DNA of 64,000 bases from Argopecten irradians. Lineage: Eukaryota; Mollusca; Bivalvia; Pectinida; Pectinidae. Below, piece by piece: positions 24,201 to 35,419 of this stretch. The position numbers and the translations under genes are program-made. The notes beneath the pieces were generated by a model that searched no databases, was not told where the DNA came from, and saw only the letters and a list, made by a program, of their open reading frames with translations. The stretch is from NCBI RefSeq assembly GCF_041381155.1, contig NC_091134.1, forward strand, positions 56,121,944-56,185,943. Reading direction: 5' to 3'. How positions within the stretch are numbered: the first letter of the stretch is position 1; each line of letters begins with the position of its first letter.

Positions 24201-26315
24201 GAGAAGAATTAACTTCCACGTGACTTCGTTGAATAACTACTGATCATATATATTGTTACATTTAATTTAAAGTTATAAACAACTAAATGCATGCATATAG
24301 CAGCTTGGAATTCATTTGTACAATTTGCTTTGCCATGGTTATACATTACTATTTTCCCAATTATGTATAGCCATCACCTACTTATATCATTTCATCTGTC
24401 AAACACCTGAAAATGTCACACAACTATGGTAATCTTTGAAGTCAAAACCATTTTCAAATATTGAAGTCTTATGTTCAGTTAATTATGCTCAGGTAATTAT
24501 ATGCTCAGTTATACTATTAGTTATGCTCAGTCTTGTTAAGCATGTTTTCTTTGAAGCACAATAAGCAGATCATAAAATTGTCGAGTAAAGATAACTTGTG
24601 TGTATCGATAACGGCTGACGAATGTATGTGTATTACACGACAAGGTGAGTAATGATAACTTGTGTGTATCGATAACGGCTGACGAATGTGTATTACACGA
24701 CAAGGTGAGTAATGATAACTTGTGTGTATCGATAACGGCTGACGAATGTATGTGTATTACACGACAAGGTGAGTAATGATAACTTGTGTGTATCGATAAC
24801 GGCTGACGAATGTGTATTACACGACAAGGTGAGTAATGATAACTTGTGTGTATCGATAACGGCTGACGAATGTATGTGTATTACACGACAAGGTGAGTAA
24901 TGATAACTTGTGTGTATCGATAACGGCTGACGAATGTGTATTACACGACAAGGTGAGTAATGATAACTTGTGTGTATCGATAACGGCTGACGAATGTATG
25001 TGTATTACACGACAAGGTGAGTAATGATAACTTGTGTGTATCGATAACGGCTGACGAATGTGTATTACACGACAAGGTGAGTAATGATAACATGTGTGTA
25101 TCGATAACGGCTGACGAATGTGTATTACACGACAAGGTGAGTAATGATAACTTGTGTGTATCGATAACGGCTGACGAATGTGTATTACACGACAAGGTGA
25201 GTAATGATAACTTAATTGTGTGTATCGATAACGGCTGACGAATGTATGTGTATTACACGACAAGGTGAGTAATGATAACTTGTGTGTATCGATAACGGCT
25301 GACGAATGTATGTGTATTACACGACAAGGTGAGTAATGATAACTTGTGTGTATCGATAACGGCTGACGAATGTATGTGTATTACACGACAAGGTGACAAG
25401 CTAGAACGCATGTTGTTAAATGATTTCACGAACCGGAAAACATTTGTCCATAAAACAGGTCACACACAGTTGACAAATCAGAACGCATGTTTATTGTTAT
25501 ATGACACAGCATTATCAATTTTATCCGATCAACCGCTATAATAATAGGATTGGTATGAGAGAGTTAAGTACTTGTAAGTATAGCTGGACAGTAAACATCG
25601 GATCATCTGGTTGCTGCATTTATACATGAACTCAAAAATGATATCATCATTTAAAAAATGATAGCCCAAGTAATGATGATTACATCATTGTTAGATATCG
25701 TACTCAGCCTATCTAGCCAGGAATCTACAGAGGAATGGCTACATGTGTAAATGTGCTTTGTAATCAGTCGATAATCTAGAATGCACGGACTCGGTATTGG
25801 TTATTGCTAAAACTAACAATGTGTTTGGTTGAATATCTGGAACGTTCACTGCATGTGCATGTAACGTATCTCTTTACGGTTCAAAGGAGTAGCTAATCTT
25901 TAGAGCTTTACCGTTTACTCCTAATTATTTTTTATGTGGTGCTTGTGAATTTTAACAAAACATGCGACAAAATGTACGTTTCAGGAAGAAAAAACACCTG
26001 CAATTGACGGTTGTAAATTATATCACGCAAAATATGGCATATGTAGATGGACGCGTTTTATTGGTTTTGAATGCATCTAATCAAAGCTATATCATCTTCC
26101 CGAAGTGAGTTTTTTTCAAAGATTAAAATAACAATATTAGAGATATGGTTTTTAGCCCTTTTCCACGAATTAGTATGGCCTAAATACAACAACATAATAT
26201 GTATTCTCTAGTTAAATGTTCGTTTCATATCGAAATAACGACACATTTTCAACACTTACCAATCCCGGAAAGCTGATTTAGCTCGGATGAATTCTCCTTT
26301 GATTGAAGTGGACAT
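18245..26315 (-). CDS. Xi-class glutathione transferase (glutathionyl-hydroquinone reductase), copy A, 313 residues
   Basis: Nine coding exons: 26315-26260, 23790-23783 (8 nt), 21923-21745, 21443-21371, 20810-20612, 20312-20219, 19657-19541, 18695-18579, 18343-18245. All borders are GT-AG and the phases close to 313 codons plus stop. The thioredoxin-like half carries [17 protein letters not shown] with catalytic C43, then TVPVLWD (cis-Pro) and [11 protein letters not shown] for glutathione binding. The helical half carries [53 protein letters not shown] and [14 protein letters not shown]. Length fits bacterial YqjG (~328). The family reduces glutathionyl-hydroquinones to hydroquinones through the CPWA cysteine. 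It is the most diverged of the three tandem copies. Introns hold two minisatellite-bearing repeats and a CRE foldback. The start is the only ATG ahead of [13 protein letters not shown]. Confidence 0.95.
19104..19262. mobile_element. ~150-bp CRE-bearing foldback in GST copy A intron
   Basis: CCCTTGCGG (19111-19119) is inverted as CCGCAAGGG (19239-19247). Inside, ATCGATTGTAACGTCA faces GACGTCACAATCAAT, and GTGAGCGTAA faces TTACGCTCGC. The middle TTTTCTCCGAAAAATATGACG is shared with 45655-45790. Confidence 0.7.
22442..23701 (-). mobile_element. Hairpin-ended tandem-repeat element (HINE-like) in GST copy A intron 2
   Basis: Inverted relative to 5329-6725. Its 3' hairpin (AGCTCACC-TGGCCC, loop GAA, GGGCC-GGTGAGCT) lies at 22447-22476, followed by the CGTCCGTCGTCC tract. 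About seven ~158-bp monomers follow, phased on GTCCTAGAG at 22703, 22860, 23018, 23175 and 23333. The 5' end (GCTCACCTGG, then AGGCCC-AGA-GGGCCT and CTTGTT read inverted) closes at about 23701. Read in its own sense, monomers share GGCCCCGCCCCTC, GCCCCCGGGGGGTCAG and AAGGATG with those of 5329-6725. It ends ~80 bp from the 8-nt microexon at 23783. Confidence 0.85.
23783..23790 (-). CDS. 8-nucleotide microexon of GST copy A (GATAACTG)
   Basis: Flanked by TTTCGTTGCAG and GTAAGTGA on the minus strand. It supplies the bases needed to join ...CGG GAT TG to CG GAC GGA, giving RDWITADGSS, the segment expected in YqjG/ECM4 proteins. Without it the frame is lost. The same exon occurs in copies B and C. 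Confidence 0.92.
24588..25395. repeat. 60/64-bp minisatellite, 13 units, in GST copy A intron 1
   Basis: Units read GATAACTTGTGTGTATCGAT, AACGGCTGACGAATG, an optional TATG, then TGTATTACACGACAAGGTGA and GTAAT. Long (64) and short (60) forms occur in the order L S L S L S L S S S L L L; the eleventh has an extra 5 bases. Every unit contains AAG|GTGAGTAAT, a consensus splice donor, on the strand opposite to the gene. Unit-to-unit divergence is almost nil, so the array is young or being homogenised. Confidence 0.96.
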
Positions 26316-26652
26316 TATATCACCGTCTTTATATAGGTCCAGAGGCCACAATCTCCAAGATTGATGTAGTTTGTAATCTGTGCTGAAGTCTTCTGTTACC
26401 CGACCACGTGTTTGGCAAGTTTTGTTTACAATCGGGAGATATCACGTGACCAAAATATGCCGCACTTTATCGATACACTCGACATACAATGCATTAATTG
26501 GAATTCACTAGCTGTGTACAGATGTATGTATGCAAAAGCTACATTTATATTTATATTTTATGTAATCGAATAAGCATACATTTTGTAACATATTGACACA
26601 TTCAATCTCCTTACATAATCAGATAATGTCAGTCTGTCTGTGAAACCGTACA
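26316..26652 (-). promoter_or_regulatory. Upstream region of GST copy A with two CACGTG E-boxes
   Basis: CACGTG at 26405-26410 and at 26443-26448, 90-135 bp upstream of the ATG. The second is embedded in GTCACGTGAT, which matches the MiT/TFE (TFEB-MITF) and USF site. A TATATAAAG lies only 13-21 bp upstream of the ATG, too close for an ordinary TATA box unless transcription starts downstream of that ATG. Regulatory use is inferred. Confidence 0.4.
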
Positions 26653-27553
26653 CCGGATATTGCTACTTCAAGGGCTATTAACGATGAGCGGTATACGCAT
26701 ACGCATTAGTAATCTGATACGTGTAGTATTTGTAGCACCCTGTTTGACATAGAATGCAATATAATTGTATGGCACGTGTTTACCTGAGTGGCCTTGTATA
26801 CCATCGTAAAGATTGCGATTCGTCGGACCGAACATTATGGTGGCTGATTTCGATCATGTCGCACTATCACATTGGCCATATGCATGCCGCCATGCGACAG
26901 TGCGCCAAGTGAAGAGCGACACTGCGCCATGCGACAGTGCATCAATGCGCCATGTTACAAACACACTGTCACATGGCGCATTTTCGCTCTCCGTATGGAG
27001 GCAATGCGCCATGCGATAGTGCGATAATGCGTCATGCGAGAATAGGTCATGCAACAATGCGTCAAGCGAAGAGCGACAGTGCGACAATAAGCTATGGGAC
27101 AGTGCGATAATGTGCGAGGAGGTGAAGGTGCTATAATGCACTATGCAACAGTGCGATAATGTGTCATGCGACAAACACAATGTCGCATGCCATATTGTCG
27201 CATGGCGCATTGTCGCACTGTCGCCGAAATCAGCCATCATACTAACGACCTGCGTATGTTTTATTTCTACATTGTACATGAGTATGTTTAACCATATGCA
27301 GAGAAATCAGCGTACATGTACGTCTGTAACCAAGTAGGAGAGCATTTAGAGACCATATAACCAAGACACCCACAAAATCGTTCAGTATATTTGTACATTT
27401 ACATATCTGTATGATGTAAAAGTTAATGTTTTAGACGCGAAAATATCATATATGCAATATATCATGGATAAGGATTTCTCCCTTCAAATACACGTGTATA
27501 CGTATGCGTATACCGCTTATTGTTAATAACCATCATAAAATATTCGGAAGATG
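26653..27553. mobile_element. ~900-bp element with ~35-50-bp terminal inverted repeats
   Basis: Left TATTAACGATGAGCGGTATA then CGCATACG is inverted at about 27490-27535 (CGTATGCGTATACCGCTTAT, then TGTTAATAACC). The match may extend out to CCGGATATT/AATATTCGG. The element encloses a second, inner foldback (26838-27243). Lies between GST copies A and B; no coding capacity. Confidence 0.7.
26838..27243. mobile_element. Inner foldback built of degenerate TGCGAC/TGCGCCATGCGACA words
   Basis: Ends ATGGTGGCTGATTTCG and CGAAATCAGCCATCAT are inverted. The interior is almost wholly made of short words such as TGCGCCATGCGACAGTGCG and CAATGCG, present in both orientations, so the single strand could fold in many registers. 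Confidence 0.75.
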
Positions 27554-27764
27554 TCGTGATTCGACCATTAGAAGCATATTGTTTTCAATTGGTCGCTGAC
27601 CGGGTATCTCAATCGTTAATATAGAACATCCGCCTAGTGTTTGTAAGTCCCTGGTTAATACCCCTCTCTGGTCGTTACATTTTCTTTCTTCTCATCTGTT
27701 CATTTGTATACGTTCTATTGACCACAGGGGTATTATAATTATATGTACATGTAGCTACAGTCTA

Positions 27765-27917
27765 AAATGGATTGTGAACACTCAGGGTGGGTCCATATTG
27801 ATATAACCTGTACCAGTGCCTAACAACTGCCCCACATCGGGATTCGAACTCGCGACCCAGAGGTGGAGGGCTTGTGGTAATATATCGAGGCATTTTATCC
27901 ACTTGACCACCGCGTAC
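27765..27917 (-). mobile_element. tRNA-derived SINE
   Basis: On the minus strand an A box (GGTGGTCAAGTGG) is followed about 50 bases later by a B box (GAGTTCGAATCCCG), then a non-tRNA tail containing GTTGTTAGGCACTGGTAC. The promoter spacing is tRNA-like but no acceptor stem pairs, so this is a SINE. The 3' boundary is approximate. Confidence 0.75.
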
Positions 27918-27943
27918 AGGGATCCATATGCTATTTAAATGTA

Positions 27944-28111
27944 CAGGGTGTCCCTAAAACATGTCCCGACTTTGATAGGTAATAACTTTTGCATAACAAA
28001 ACTTTTTTTTTGGAAATTCAAAATGATTTGGAAAGCAAAAGTATCCAAGTTAGCTGAAAAAAGAGAGATAATTTGGAAAATTTAGGACTTCCTTTCACCA
28101 GGGACACTGAC
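27944..28111. mobile_element. Possible 167-bp MITE with CAGGGTGTCCCT ends
   Basis: TACAGGGTGTCCCT at the left faces AGGGACACTGACTA at the right, giving imperfect ~11-bp inverted ends with TA next to each. Interior is non-coding. Confidence 0.4.
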
Positions 28112-28592
28112 TACATATACGTATGTGTATATTAACCGTGACAATCGCAGAATAAAGGCACAATAAATGCAACTGTAATACAGGTAAAATACACTGTATT
28201 TACTTTATTATTTGACGTACACATACATATGACGAACTATTAACATACAGTTGCATGCTTCTTTTAGATATACATTTACCTAAACAATGAGAACTGTTTA
28301 TATTTCTAAGTATGCTAAATACAAATATACCGAAGAATGATTCTGACTGGAACTGGCTATATAAATAATATCTAATTTGGTGCAATTAATAAAATTAATT
28401 AAAAAAGAATCCTGTTTTCTGATATGATGGGATATGGGATACTCTTACTAGGCGTATCGAACAAGGGGCAGCATTCAATGGTTTGTTAAAAATGAAACGA
28501 TGATTATCGGGTCATCAGAACTCGGTAATGGATAAATATCATAAAATTTGAAAGATTTTTTTAATTGTTAATAATATCACTGGACATTTTAA

Positions 28593-28989
28593 AGGCCCAC
28601 TATCTTTCCGAAACGGCTTTTAATTTTTTTCATTGAAATGTAAAACGAGATTGATAAATTTGCAGAGTCGCAAAAATTATTAGCTTAACGCTGATACTAT
28701 ACCTGTAATAACCTTCTAAACAATTAGATTTAAATAAATTAAATTTTAATTTTCATAACGCGAGTCGTATTATGTTTCCCGCCGTCGTCCTAATTACCGA
28801 GCAGTAGTTGACAATCACTGTGACAGACGGCAAAACAGAGAAAGGTAGCTTCACTGTTTTCATAGATTTCGGAGGAAATCTTGCATTTTTTGGTATTGTA
28901 ACCTCATCTTAGGCCAGCATTTTATATTTCCTGGTGTTATTAACGTTTCTTAGAAACTTATGTTTTTGTTTCGGAAAGGTGATGGGCCT
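28593..28989. mobile_element. 397-bp TTAA-type MITE (piggyBac-like)
   Basis: TTAA (28589-28592) then AGGCCCACTATCTTTCCGAA at the left, and TTTCGGAAAGGTGATGGGCC, T, TTAA (28990-28993) at the right. TIRs are ~22 bp with few mismatches. The TTAA duplication points to mobilisation by a piggyBac-type transposase; no transposase is in the window. Confidence 0.85.
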
Positions 28990-29238
28990 TTAAGGTCTAG
29001 TCTTACCAGGTGGTTAGTGCAATCTAGATCCGCTTCTACTACCTGTTACTCCGAATACAGTCACTAAAAACTTGCAGTGTGAACAGATCTGATTGTAGAG
29101 AGATGCATAGCCATTCAAACCAACAAAAAATATGTCACTTTATCAAGTCATCATTGGCCAATACATATTTGCTATGGATTATATAATTATCTGCCTCGTG
29201 GTAATGTTCAGAATATATTCTATGAACATGCAAGTCTT

Positions 29239-32200
29239 CTAGTCATTTCGTTCTTGCATGGCCTCCCTGCCGTGTGGAGTAGTGAAGTCGATATCAGGCC
29301 CAATGGATACAATTCTTGTCGGGTTGATCATAGTGTGACTTCCCTTTGAACATATAAAAACATATATATAGAAACTATTACACATTTACACCCATATCAT
29401 ATGCCATATCAGCCCAAGGATTCAATATCAGACCGACGGTTTTAGTCTCATCGATGTCGGATATGCCATGTAATATGGATTTTACCACCTTTTATAAGTT
29501 AAGCATATATACTTCAAAATGATGTCTAGATCCAACAAAATGTTAATGAAAGTAAAAATGTCTGTAAACGCCCTGTTTTCCACGAGAAATAACGAATCTA
29601 TAACTCTTATTAAAATGTGTGTGCTTTTCCTGCTTTTGCTTATAATTCGCAAATTAGAACACATGACAGATCGATATATTAGGCTATGTCGCCTGAAATT
29701 TTGCAATTTACAGCAGTGTTGTTTTTCCAATTTCGTTTTATTGCACGCATAGGCATGTTGTATTGATAAGTGACCTACATTATCATGTCGGCATTGCATA
29801 AAGTAGCAAGGTTGGTGAGGAAAATCATCCTTTAAAAGTTTGATTAAGTATACTCCAGATTTCGAGAAACGAAACACGAAAACGTCTCCATGGGTTACCC
29901 GCGTCTAACACATAACCTAAGAAAGTAATAACGTCGACAATTGTGTATAGGAAATATATAGTGTTCTACTAATGTACCGTCAGAGTTCTTGTAATACCCG
30001 GTAGTAGACTTACCATATAATGTTTAGTGATGTGTTCAAAGTTGACAGTGTCGGCCACCCCTGGGACCTGGTACAAATCCCTCAGATATCCCCACATGTT
30101 AGGATAGTCCACAATCCGCTTCTTGTTACACTATAAAAATCAGAAATCAATAATTCAATAACCTTATGATCGTCATTGAATATTAAGGTGAAATTAAATG
30201 CATACGATTTCAAGCGAAAACTTCTAAGATAAAAATACGAAAGTGGGAAGTGTTACCTTTACCTAGTTTGTAGCAGAACTGACATATTCTGTACGCTGAT
30301 AAGTAATAATATAACAAGTAATTAAATTCCAGAATTACCTTGAAATGTCCTACGTAGACCACATCAAAACGTATCAGTGTTGTAAATAACCTGATATCCG
30401 CCTCCGTTAGGCTTTTGCCTGTTAGGTAGCGACTCTTGCTCAAAATGTCTTCTATCTGCAGGAATTAAGAGAAAGAATCTAGTAATTAAATAACTGTTTG
30501 TATATTGATTTAAACATAGAGATATGCCGTGGTTTTGATTGTGGCACGATAAATGCAATTGTTTTAATGATGGGTCATCATGCAAATGCATCTAAATAAT
30601 TGCACAGGCCAGTTTGTCACTGAAAACTAAAGAATAGGAACCGAAATGGCGAGCCGTGTCGCAACAGAGACAAAACACTTTATAAGAGGTCATATCACCT
30701 TGTCTAGTCCCTGGAACACATCCCGGACCGCTACATCATAGGCCTCTTGACTTGTTGCAAAGCCACTTCTGTACACACCATTGTTGATCATTCTAAAACA
30801 ATATTTGTTGATATTGGACTGATATGTTGACACACGTTTTAAAATATTAAATTAATGGTGGACATTTATTAACCAATGAATAAAGACAAATCTTATACGG
30901 TATTTTGATAATTGCAGAAAGAATCGCAGTTACCCATAGTCATGCAGAACGGACTATTACAATAAGGAATCTTATTTCAATATACAAGCCACGTCTACAT
31001 ACGGATAAATCCATTCGTTTACTGCGTCGATGTCCGTCCGAAGGTGTTCTGGATAGTAGTCTAACTCCCTCTGATCTTCTGTGCTACAGAAAGCGTTGAA
31101 TTCCGAATTCAGCATACGAAGAATCTCACTAGACTCGTTGTTAACGACAGTTTTCTTTTGTTTATCCCACAGAACGGGGACAGTGATACGACCGTCATAA
31201 TCTAAAATAGCACAAACCGTGTATTAAAGATAAGATGGTGGAATGAAATGGACGGAATTGTTTCGGGTTAAAAAGGATGTATACAACTTAGCAACTAAAT
31301 AATGGTCCTTGTACAAAAAATATAAATAGTTGTTTGAAAACAGCAAAGCTTAATCATACAAGTACAATCTTGCCCATTCGGCCTTGTGATATTCTCAAAA
31401 TCCTAATTTCCCCCTAAATGATTGTCCATATTTTATGTAATCCTATGTCCATAAGAAGTCCAGCATCGGCTTATCGTTACATGTAATACCCATCACAACA
31501 CGTATAGCTTCTTGAGTTTTTTACAATCAAGCATTGTCTTCCTTAGAATTACTTTTAATACCCATCACAACACTTATAAACCCATAAATAACAGTATTTA
31601 AACACTTTGCACTTGTGAAAAAAAACCATACCTGGGTTTGCTATTCGGTAAACTTCTCGTAGCCGCGAACACCCATTGACTGTGTCCAATGTACAATTGG
31701 GGCTCTGGACAAATAAATTATCAGCTATTACATTAGAAAATCAGATATCAACAATCTTATAGCCAAATCAAATTTTAACATACACCGAATAAGATATCAA
31801 CAATCATACTGACAAACACAATAATCACAATACCATTTGCAGTGATAACTGTATTGAAACTAATTGCTATTTTCAAACTGCAATAACAACGTAATGCTAG
31901 CTTGAACGTAGATTATGGAAATCTTACAGTGTACAGAGATCGGAGCGCCTCACAGATAGTAGTATTGGGTATTCAACTCCTACCTTATATTACTGATTTT
32001 ATAGGAATAGGCTGGAAATGATACCTTGTCAGAAAAAGACCACCCCTCGCCATCCAGAACCAAATCCACCACATCACACGAGATGACGTCCTCCAGTCCT
32101 TTGAGTTTCCTGACGATCAGAGTCCGGTGAGCCCAAGGACAGGCCAGACTGACATACAGGTGATACCGTCCAGCCTCTGACGGAAAGCCAGACGATCCGT

Positions 32201-33620
32201 CCGCTGTCCAAGTGATAGTTAATGTCAAGGTTAACCAATAATTGATCCAAACACTTCGAATCGATCGCCATTTAGGGTTATCGTATATTCGATTATTTTA
32301 TCTACCGTTATTTACCTTTGTATATGTTTCGTTGAATTGCAACCCGCATGTCTAATATTTTTGATTATTGCATTGTAATCGTAGGAGAAATAGCCTGCAT
32401 GTCTGTATAAAATGCAACACAACTATGTATATGACATTCACATTTCCGGGGTTCACTTTTTGAAAGGACTACGTAAAAATAAGATATAAACACGAATCAG
32501 AGCTTTGTGACAGAAAATATGTTGACGTGACAGGCGATGACATTGGAACTTTCTATGAAGTAGGTGATGAGATATTTCCACTAGGGTGTCACTTACCAGT
32601 TATCCTACAACGAGAAAAAAATGTGGTGATTGTCTCAATCCGAAACCAAACATGCTGCTTTAAATTACAGTGACAACAGTGACAGCCATACTACTTGTAT
32701 CCGGTACAGTATTGTTTTTTTGACATTTGCATAACGCTTTCTTAAATACATGTTAATAACATCAGCTACAATCCAATATGCGCATGCTTATTTTTATCTA
32801 AAAGTATACACTTGCAAAACAGCATACAGTAGCGAATACAAGCTGTACATATATTCCTATTCATGTTTTTAAATGTACAGGACCAATATTGAGAGTAATA
32901 TGAATGTAGGCTACAAGAATGATTTTAGTTATTTTGAAAATATCAAAAAATATTGAACACATAAATTGCATTGTTACACTCCCCAATTTCTAAACCACCA
33001 ATTGAAAAAAGATGAAATTAACACCAAGGGAGCTAAAGTCCAGTCAAATTTCTGCCATGCATTACCAGAAAAATATAAATCATCAGAAGTTTTCTATTAT
33101 TTGAATCATAATACATATAAGCAAACTCTACCAAAATATACCACCAGGAAAATAAGTTTAAATAATCTATTCCCGTAAATGATCTCTTGAAACATGTTAT
33201 TCTACTTAAAAAATACACAGTTCATACTGCTTATTTTTGATAACAGAAGCTAAAATATTCAAAAAGGTAGTCTTTCACAAACGGGAGAAGAAAAATATCT
33301 TGCAAAACATTACAGTTTGTTCCTCATTTATTCAACTATAGTATCTCTCGACGACATTACAGGCTGTCATTTTTAATTCCCAAATGATGCCAAGGTGGTA
33401 TCATTCAGATTAGGATTGAACAAGTCATAAAGTTGCATAATCATCAAACACATTTTGTGAGCACCTGGGCTAATATCATATGTAAACGTCAAAAGTGAAA
33501 CACATGTGCCGGTATAACATGTGGAACTACTTACCAGTCCCGGAAAACAGACTTGGCTCTGACAAACTCTCCTTTGTCTGAATTGTCTACCTTTAACAGT
33601 TTTGGATCAGTAGCCGCCAT
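29239..33620 (-). CDS. Xi-class glutathione transferase (glutathionyl-hydroquinone reductase), copy B, 325 residues
   Basis: Exons 33620-33535, 32604-32597 (8 nt), 32203-32025, 31704-31632, 31201-31003, 30792-30699, 30455-30339, 30130-30014, 29343-29239. Internal exon lengths (8, 179, 73, 199, 94, 117, 117) equal those of copies A and C. All borders are GT-AG. CPWAHRT places the catalytic cysteine at C53; [23 protein letters not shown] and [14 protein letters not shown] are all present. It has a slightly longer N-terminus ([19 protein letters not shown]) and C-terminus (REAMQERND) than copy A. The first ATG sits in GAAAATGGCGGC, close to a YY1/TISU start context. Same strand as A and C, with 2.9 kb to A and 2.8 kb to C, consistent with tandem duplication. 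Confidence 0.95.
32597..32604 (-). CDS. 8-nucleotide microexon of GST copy B (GATAACTG)
   Basis: Bounded by CTCGTTGTAG and GTAAGTGAC on the minus strand. Required to keep the frame through RDWITADGS, exactly as in copy A. Confidence 0.92.
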
Positions 33621-34486
33621 TTTCGTGTGTTTTAGTGCAAGTTCAACTCAACGTCAGTTTACCATAGAGAGTCCATCTCCGATTATACGTTCTGATCGAT
33701 ATATAAAAGACATACAATGTTATGTAAAACACGTGTAATAATGAATAGCAAATATGCTTACATGCAACGTATACACACACACACTATTGAGTTTCTATAG
33801 CTTGTGTAATTTTTGACTGTGTATAATATATAAAGAATTTGTGTACAAACCAACGACGAATATAAAAGTTCGAGCTAACGACATCAAAACGCCTTAATGT
33901 AGCTATCTACATATGTGCGTAGCTGTGTATTACACATACTCGTGTTATTATCCCATAGAATATATAATCGTAACTGAATGGTGATTTCTCATGAGATCGC
34001 TGCATATTAGATGATGAATTTGCATAAAAATTTACGACTAATTCATTAGGTATAATGCATTTTATTATGGCGGAAACACACCTACGAAAGACAATGCAAG
34101 ACATATGCAAACACAGCCGAACTCACCGACCACAAACAGGAAAGTACGTATCCCGTCCGATAACACACTAGCCAGCATTAACAAGCTTCTAATGTAAGTA
34201 GATTCAGATTGATTCTTTGTGCATATCCTCCTGGAGCTGTTATACCGAGCCTATGACACTGTAGATACTTACCGGTGACCCACGTACAATGTACGTGATC
34301 AACCTTTCGTTGCGGATGATAAACGGAGCGTGTAATAACATACTAGGTCTAGTTATAGAACTAGTGAAGTTGTGGTCTGCTCGGTAGACGTCCTGTTCAG
34401 CATACTAGTTTTCAGATCCATTAGATAGTTACGGCCTCCATACATATACGCTATTGATACGAATCGTGCTGATTCCTGACTTTGAA
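33621..34486. other. Upstream region of GST copy B, no gene recognised
   Basis: AT-rich. Contains a short (CA)n run (about 33772-33782) and a hairpin CACGTACA-A-TGTACGTG at about 34274-34290. No clear TATA or E-box pair like that of copy A. Confidence 0.5.
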
Positions 34487-34605
34487 CAGTAAGTAAAAGT
34501 TATTGCACAGCTTTCGAGTAATAAGGGTTTATTACTCCCGAGCGAAGCGAGGGGGTAATAAGTCCCGAGTGACGAGAAATCATGCAATAACTGACTTATA
34601 CTGCA
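34487..34605. mobile_element. ~115-bp foldback with AGTTATTGCA ends
   Basis: AAGTTATTGCA at the left faces TGCAATAACTGACTT at the right. Inside is a hairpin with perfect arms GAGTAATAA and TTATTACTC (34516-34537) and a CGAGCGAAGCGAGG word. Confidence 0.65.
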
Positions 34606-35131
34606 TGCTTCTTAACCTCAAACAAAAAGACAAGTTGATTGAAAAAATGCACACCTTTCTCTCCCTATACCCGTGACTCTCCCATTGTTCCCTATTTGAT
34701 ATACCTGTACCTATTATTCTGCAAAATGCTGCATCAAAATGTTTTTAGGAGATATGTACAGCATGAAACATTTGGATTTTTATCAAGCTCTGTTCAGCGA
34801 TTGCAAGAACAATCAGTAAATGGAAAAAAAAGTCGGAAACTTTAAATGTAAGTATATTTTATTTGAAATTAATTCCATATCTGTGCTTTGAATTGATAAA
34901 ATGCATATATATTAATACTAAGGCATCATTTCTTGATAAAAAAGGTTCATGAGTAGTGAAAACTTTTCCTTACAATACGAAGTTGCTATCATATGATAAT
35001 TAATTGGAAAAATGATTAATGAAGCTTTTTGAGGTGCATATAAATAAATGTGATTTTCTTTTTGTATTGTGTTTAAAAAAATTGTCAGCATTGGTTAGTT
35101 GGTCTATTGATTAATCAAATCATTAGAACCT
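34606..35131. other. Intergenic, nothing recognised
   Basis: AT-rich spacer. A plus-strand frame of 68 residues (34639-34845) has no recognisable domain and is not called. Confidence 0.5.
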
Positions 35132-35285
35132 TTGTTACCATGGTTGACTGCACACAAGTCCAGCCCCTTTCATGGTCATGTAATGATCCTGATTGGCCAT
35201 GGATGGGGGATTTAGCCACTTTCATGGTTAAGTAATCCTGATTGCCCATGAAAGGGAGTTATTGTGGACTCAACTGTGGTAACAA
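35132..35285. mobile_element. 154-bp MITE with TTGTTACCA ends
   Basis: TTGTTACCATGGTTGA faces TCAACTGTGGTAACAA (two mismatches). Inside, TTTCATGGT and CCTGATTG-CCATG words recur in both halves. Confidence 0.75.
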
Positions 35286-35319
35286 GACATTTATTTATAC
35301 GTGTACCGTTGTGAAGTAA

Positions 35320-35419
35320 TTTTACCTAATTCAGCACCAGAAATCATTAACATCTTTAAGCAAAGACTGGACAACCACTGGAAGAACCACGTCCTGAAAT
35401 TCCAACCATCAACCTAGTG
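35320..35419 (+). mobile_element. LINE 3' coding end, short remnant
   Basis: In frame: IINIFKQRLDNHW then KNHVLKFQPST and a stop at about 35417. The FKxRLDxxW motif is typical of the C-terminus of non-LTR reverse-transcriptase ORFs. Nothing upstream continues it, so it is a heavily 5'-truncated copy. Confidence 0.5.

Noticed and set aside
24817-25263. 148-, 84- and 73-residue repetitive frames in the 60/64-bp minisatellite
   Set aside because: Frames open by repetition in both strands; they lie in an intron and are by-products of the array.
1-25395. CRISPR-like arrays
   Set aside because: Repeats are head-to-tail monomers without unique spacers, in an intron-rich eukaryotic setting.
9950-27917. 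tRNA genes at about 9950-10150 and 27840-27917
   Set aside because: A and B boxes are present but acceptor and anticodon stems do not form; they are SINE-type sequences.
29482-29877. 131-residue minus-strand frame inside the last intron of GST copy B
   Set aside because: Overlapped by an opposite frame and not needed by the gene model; no known domain.
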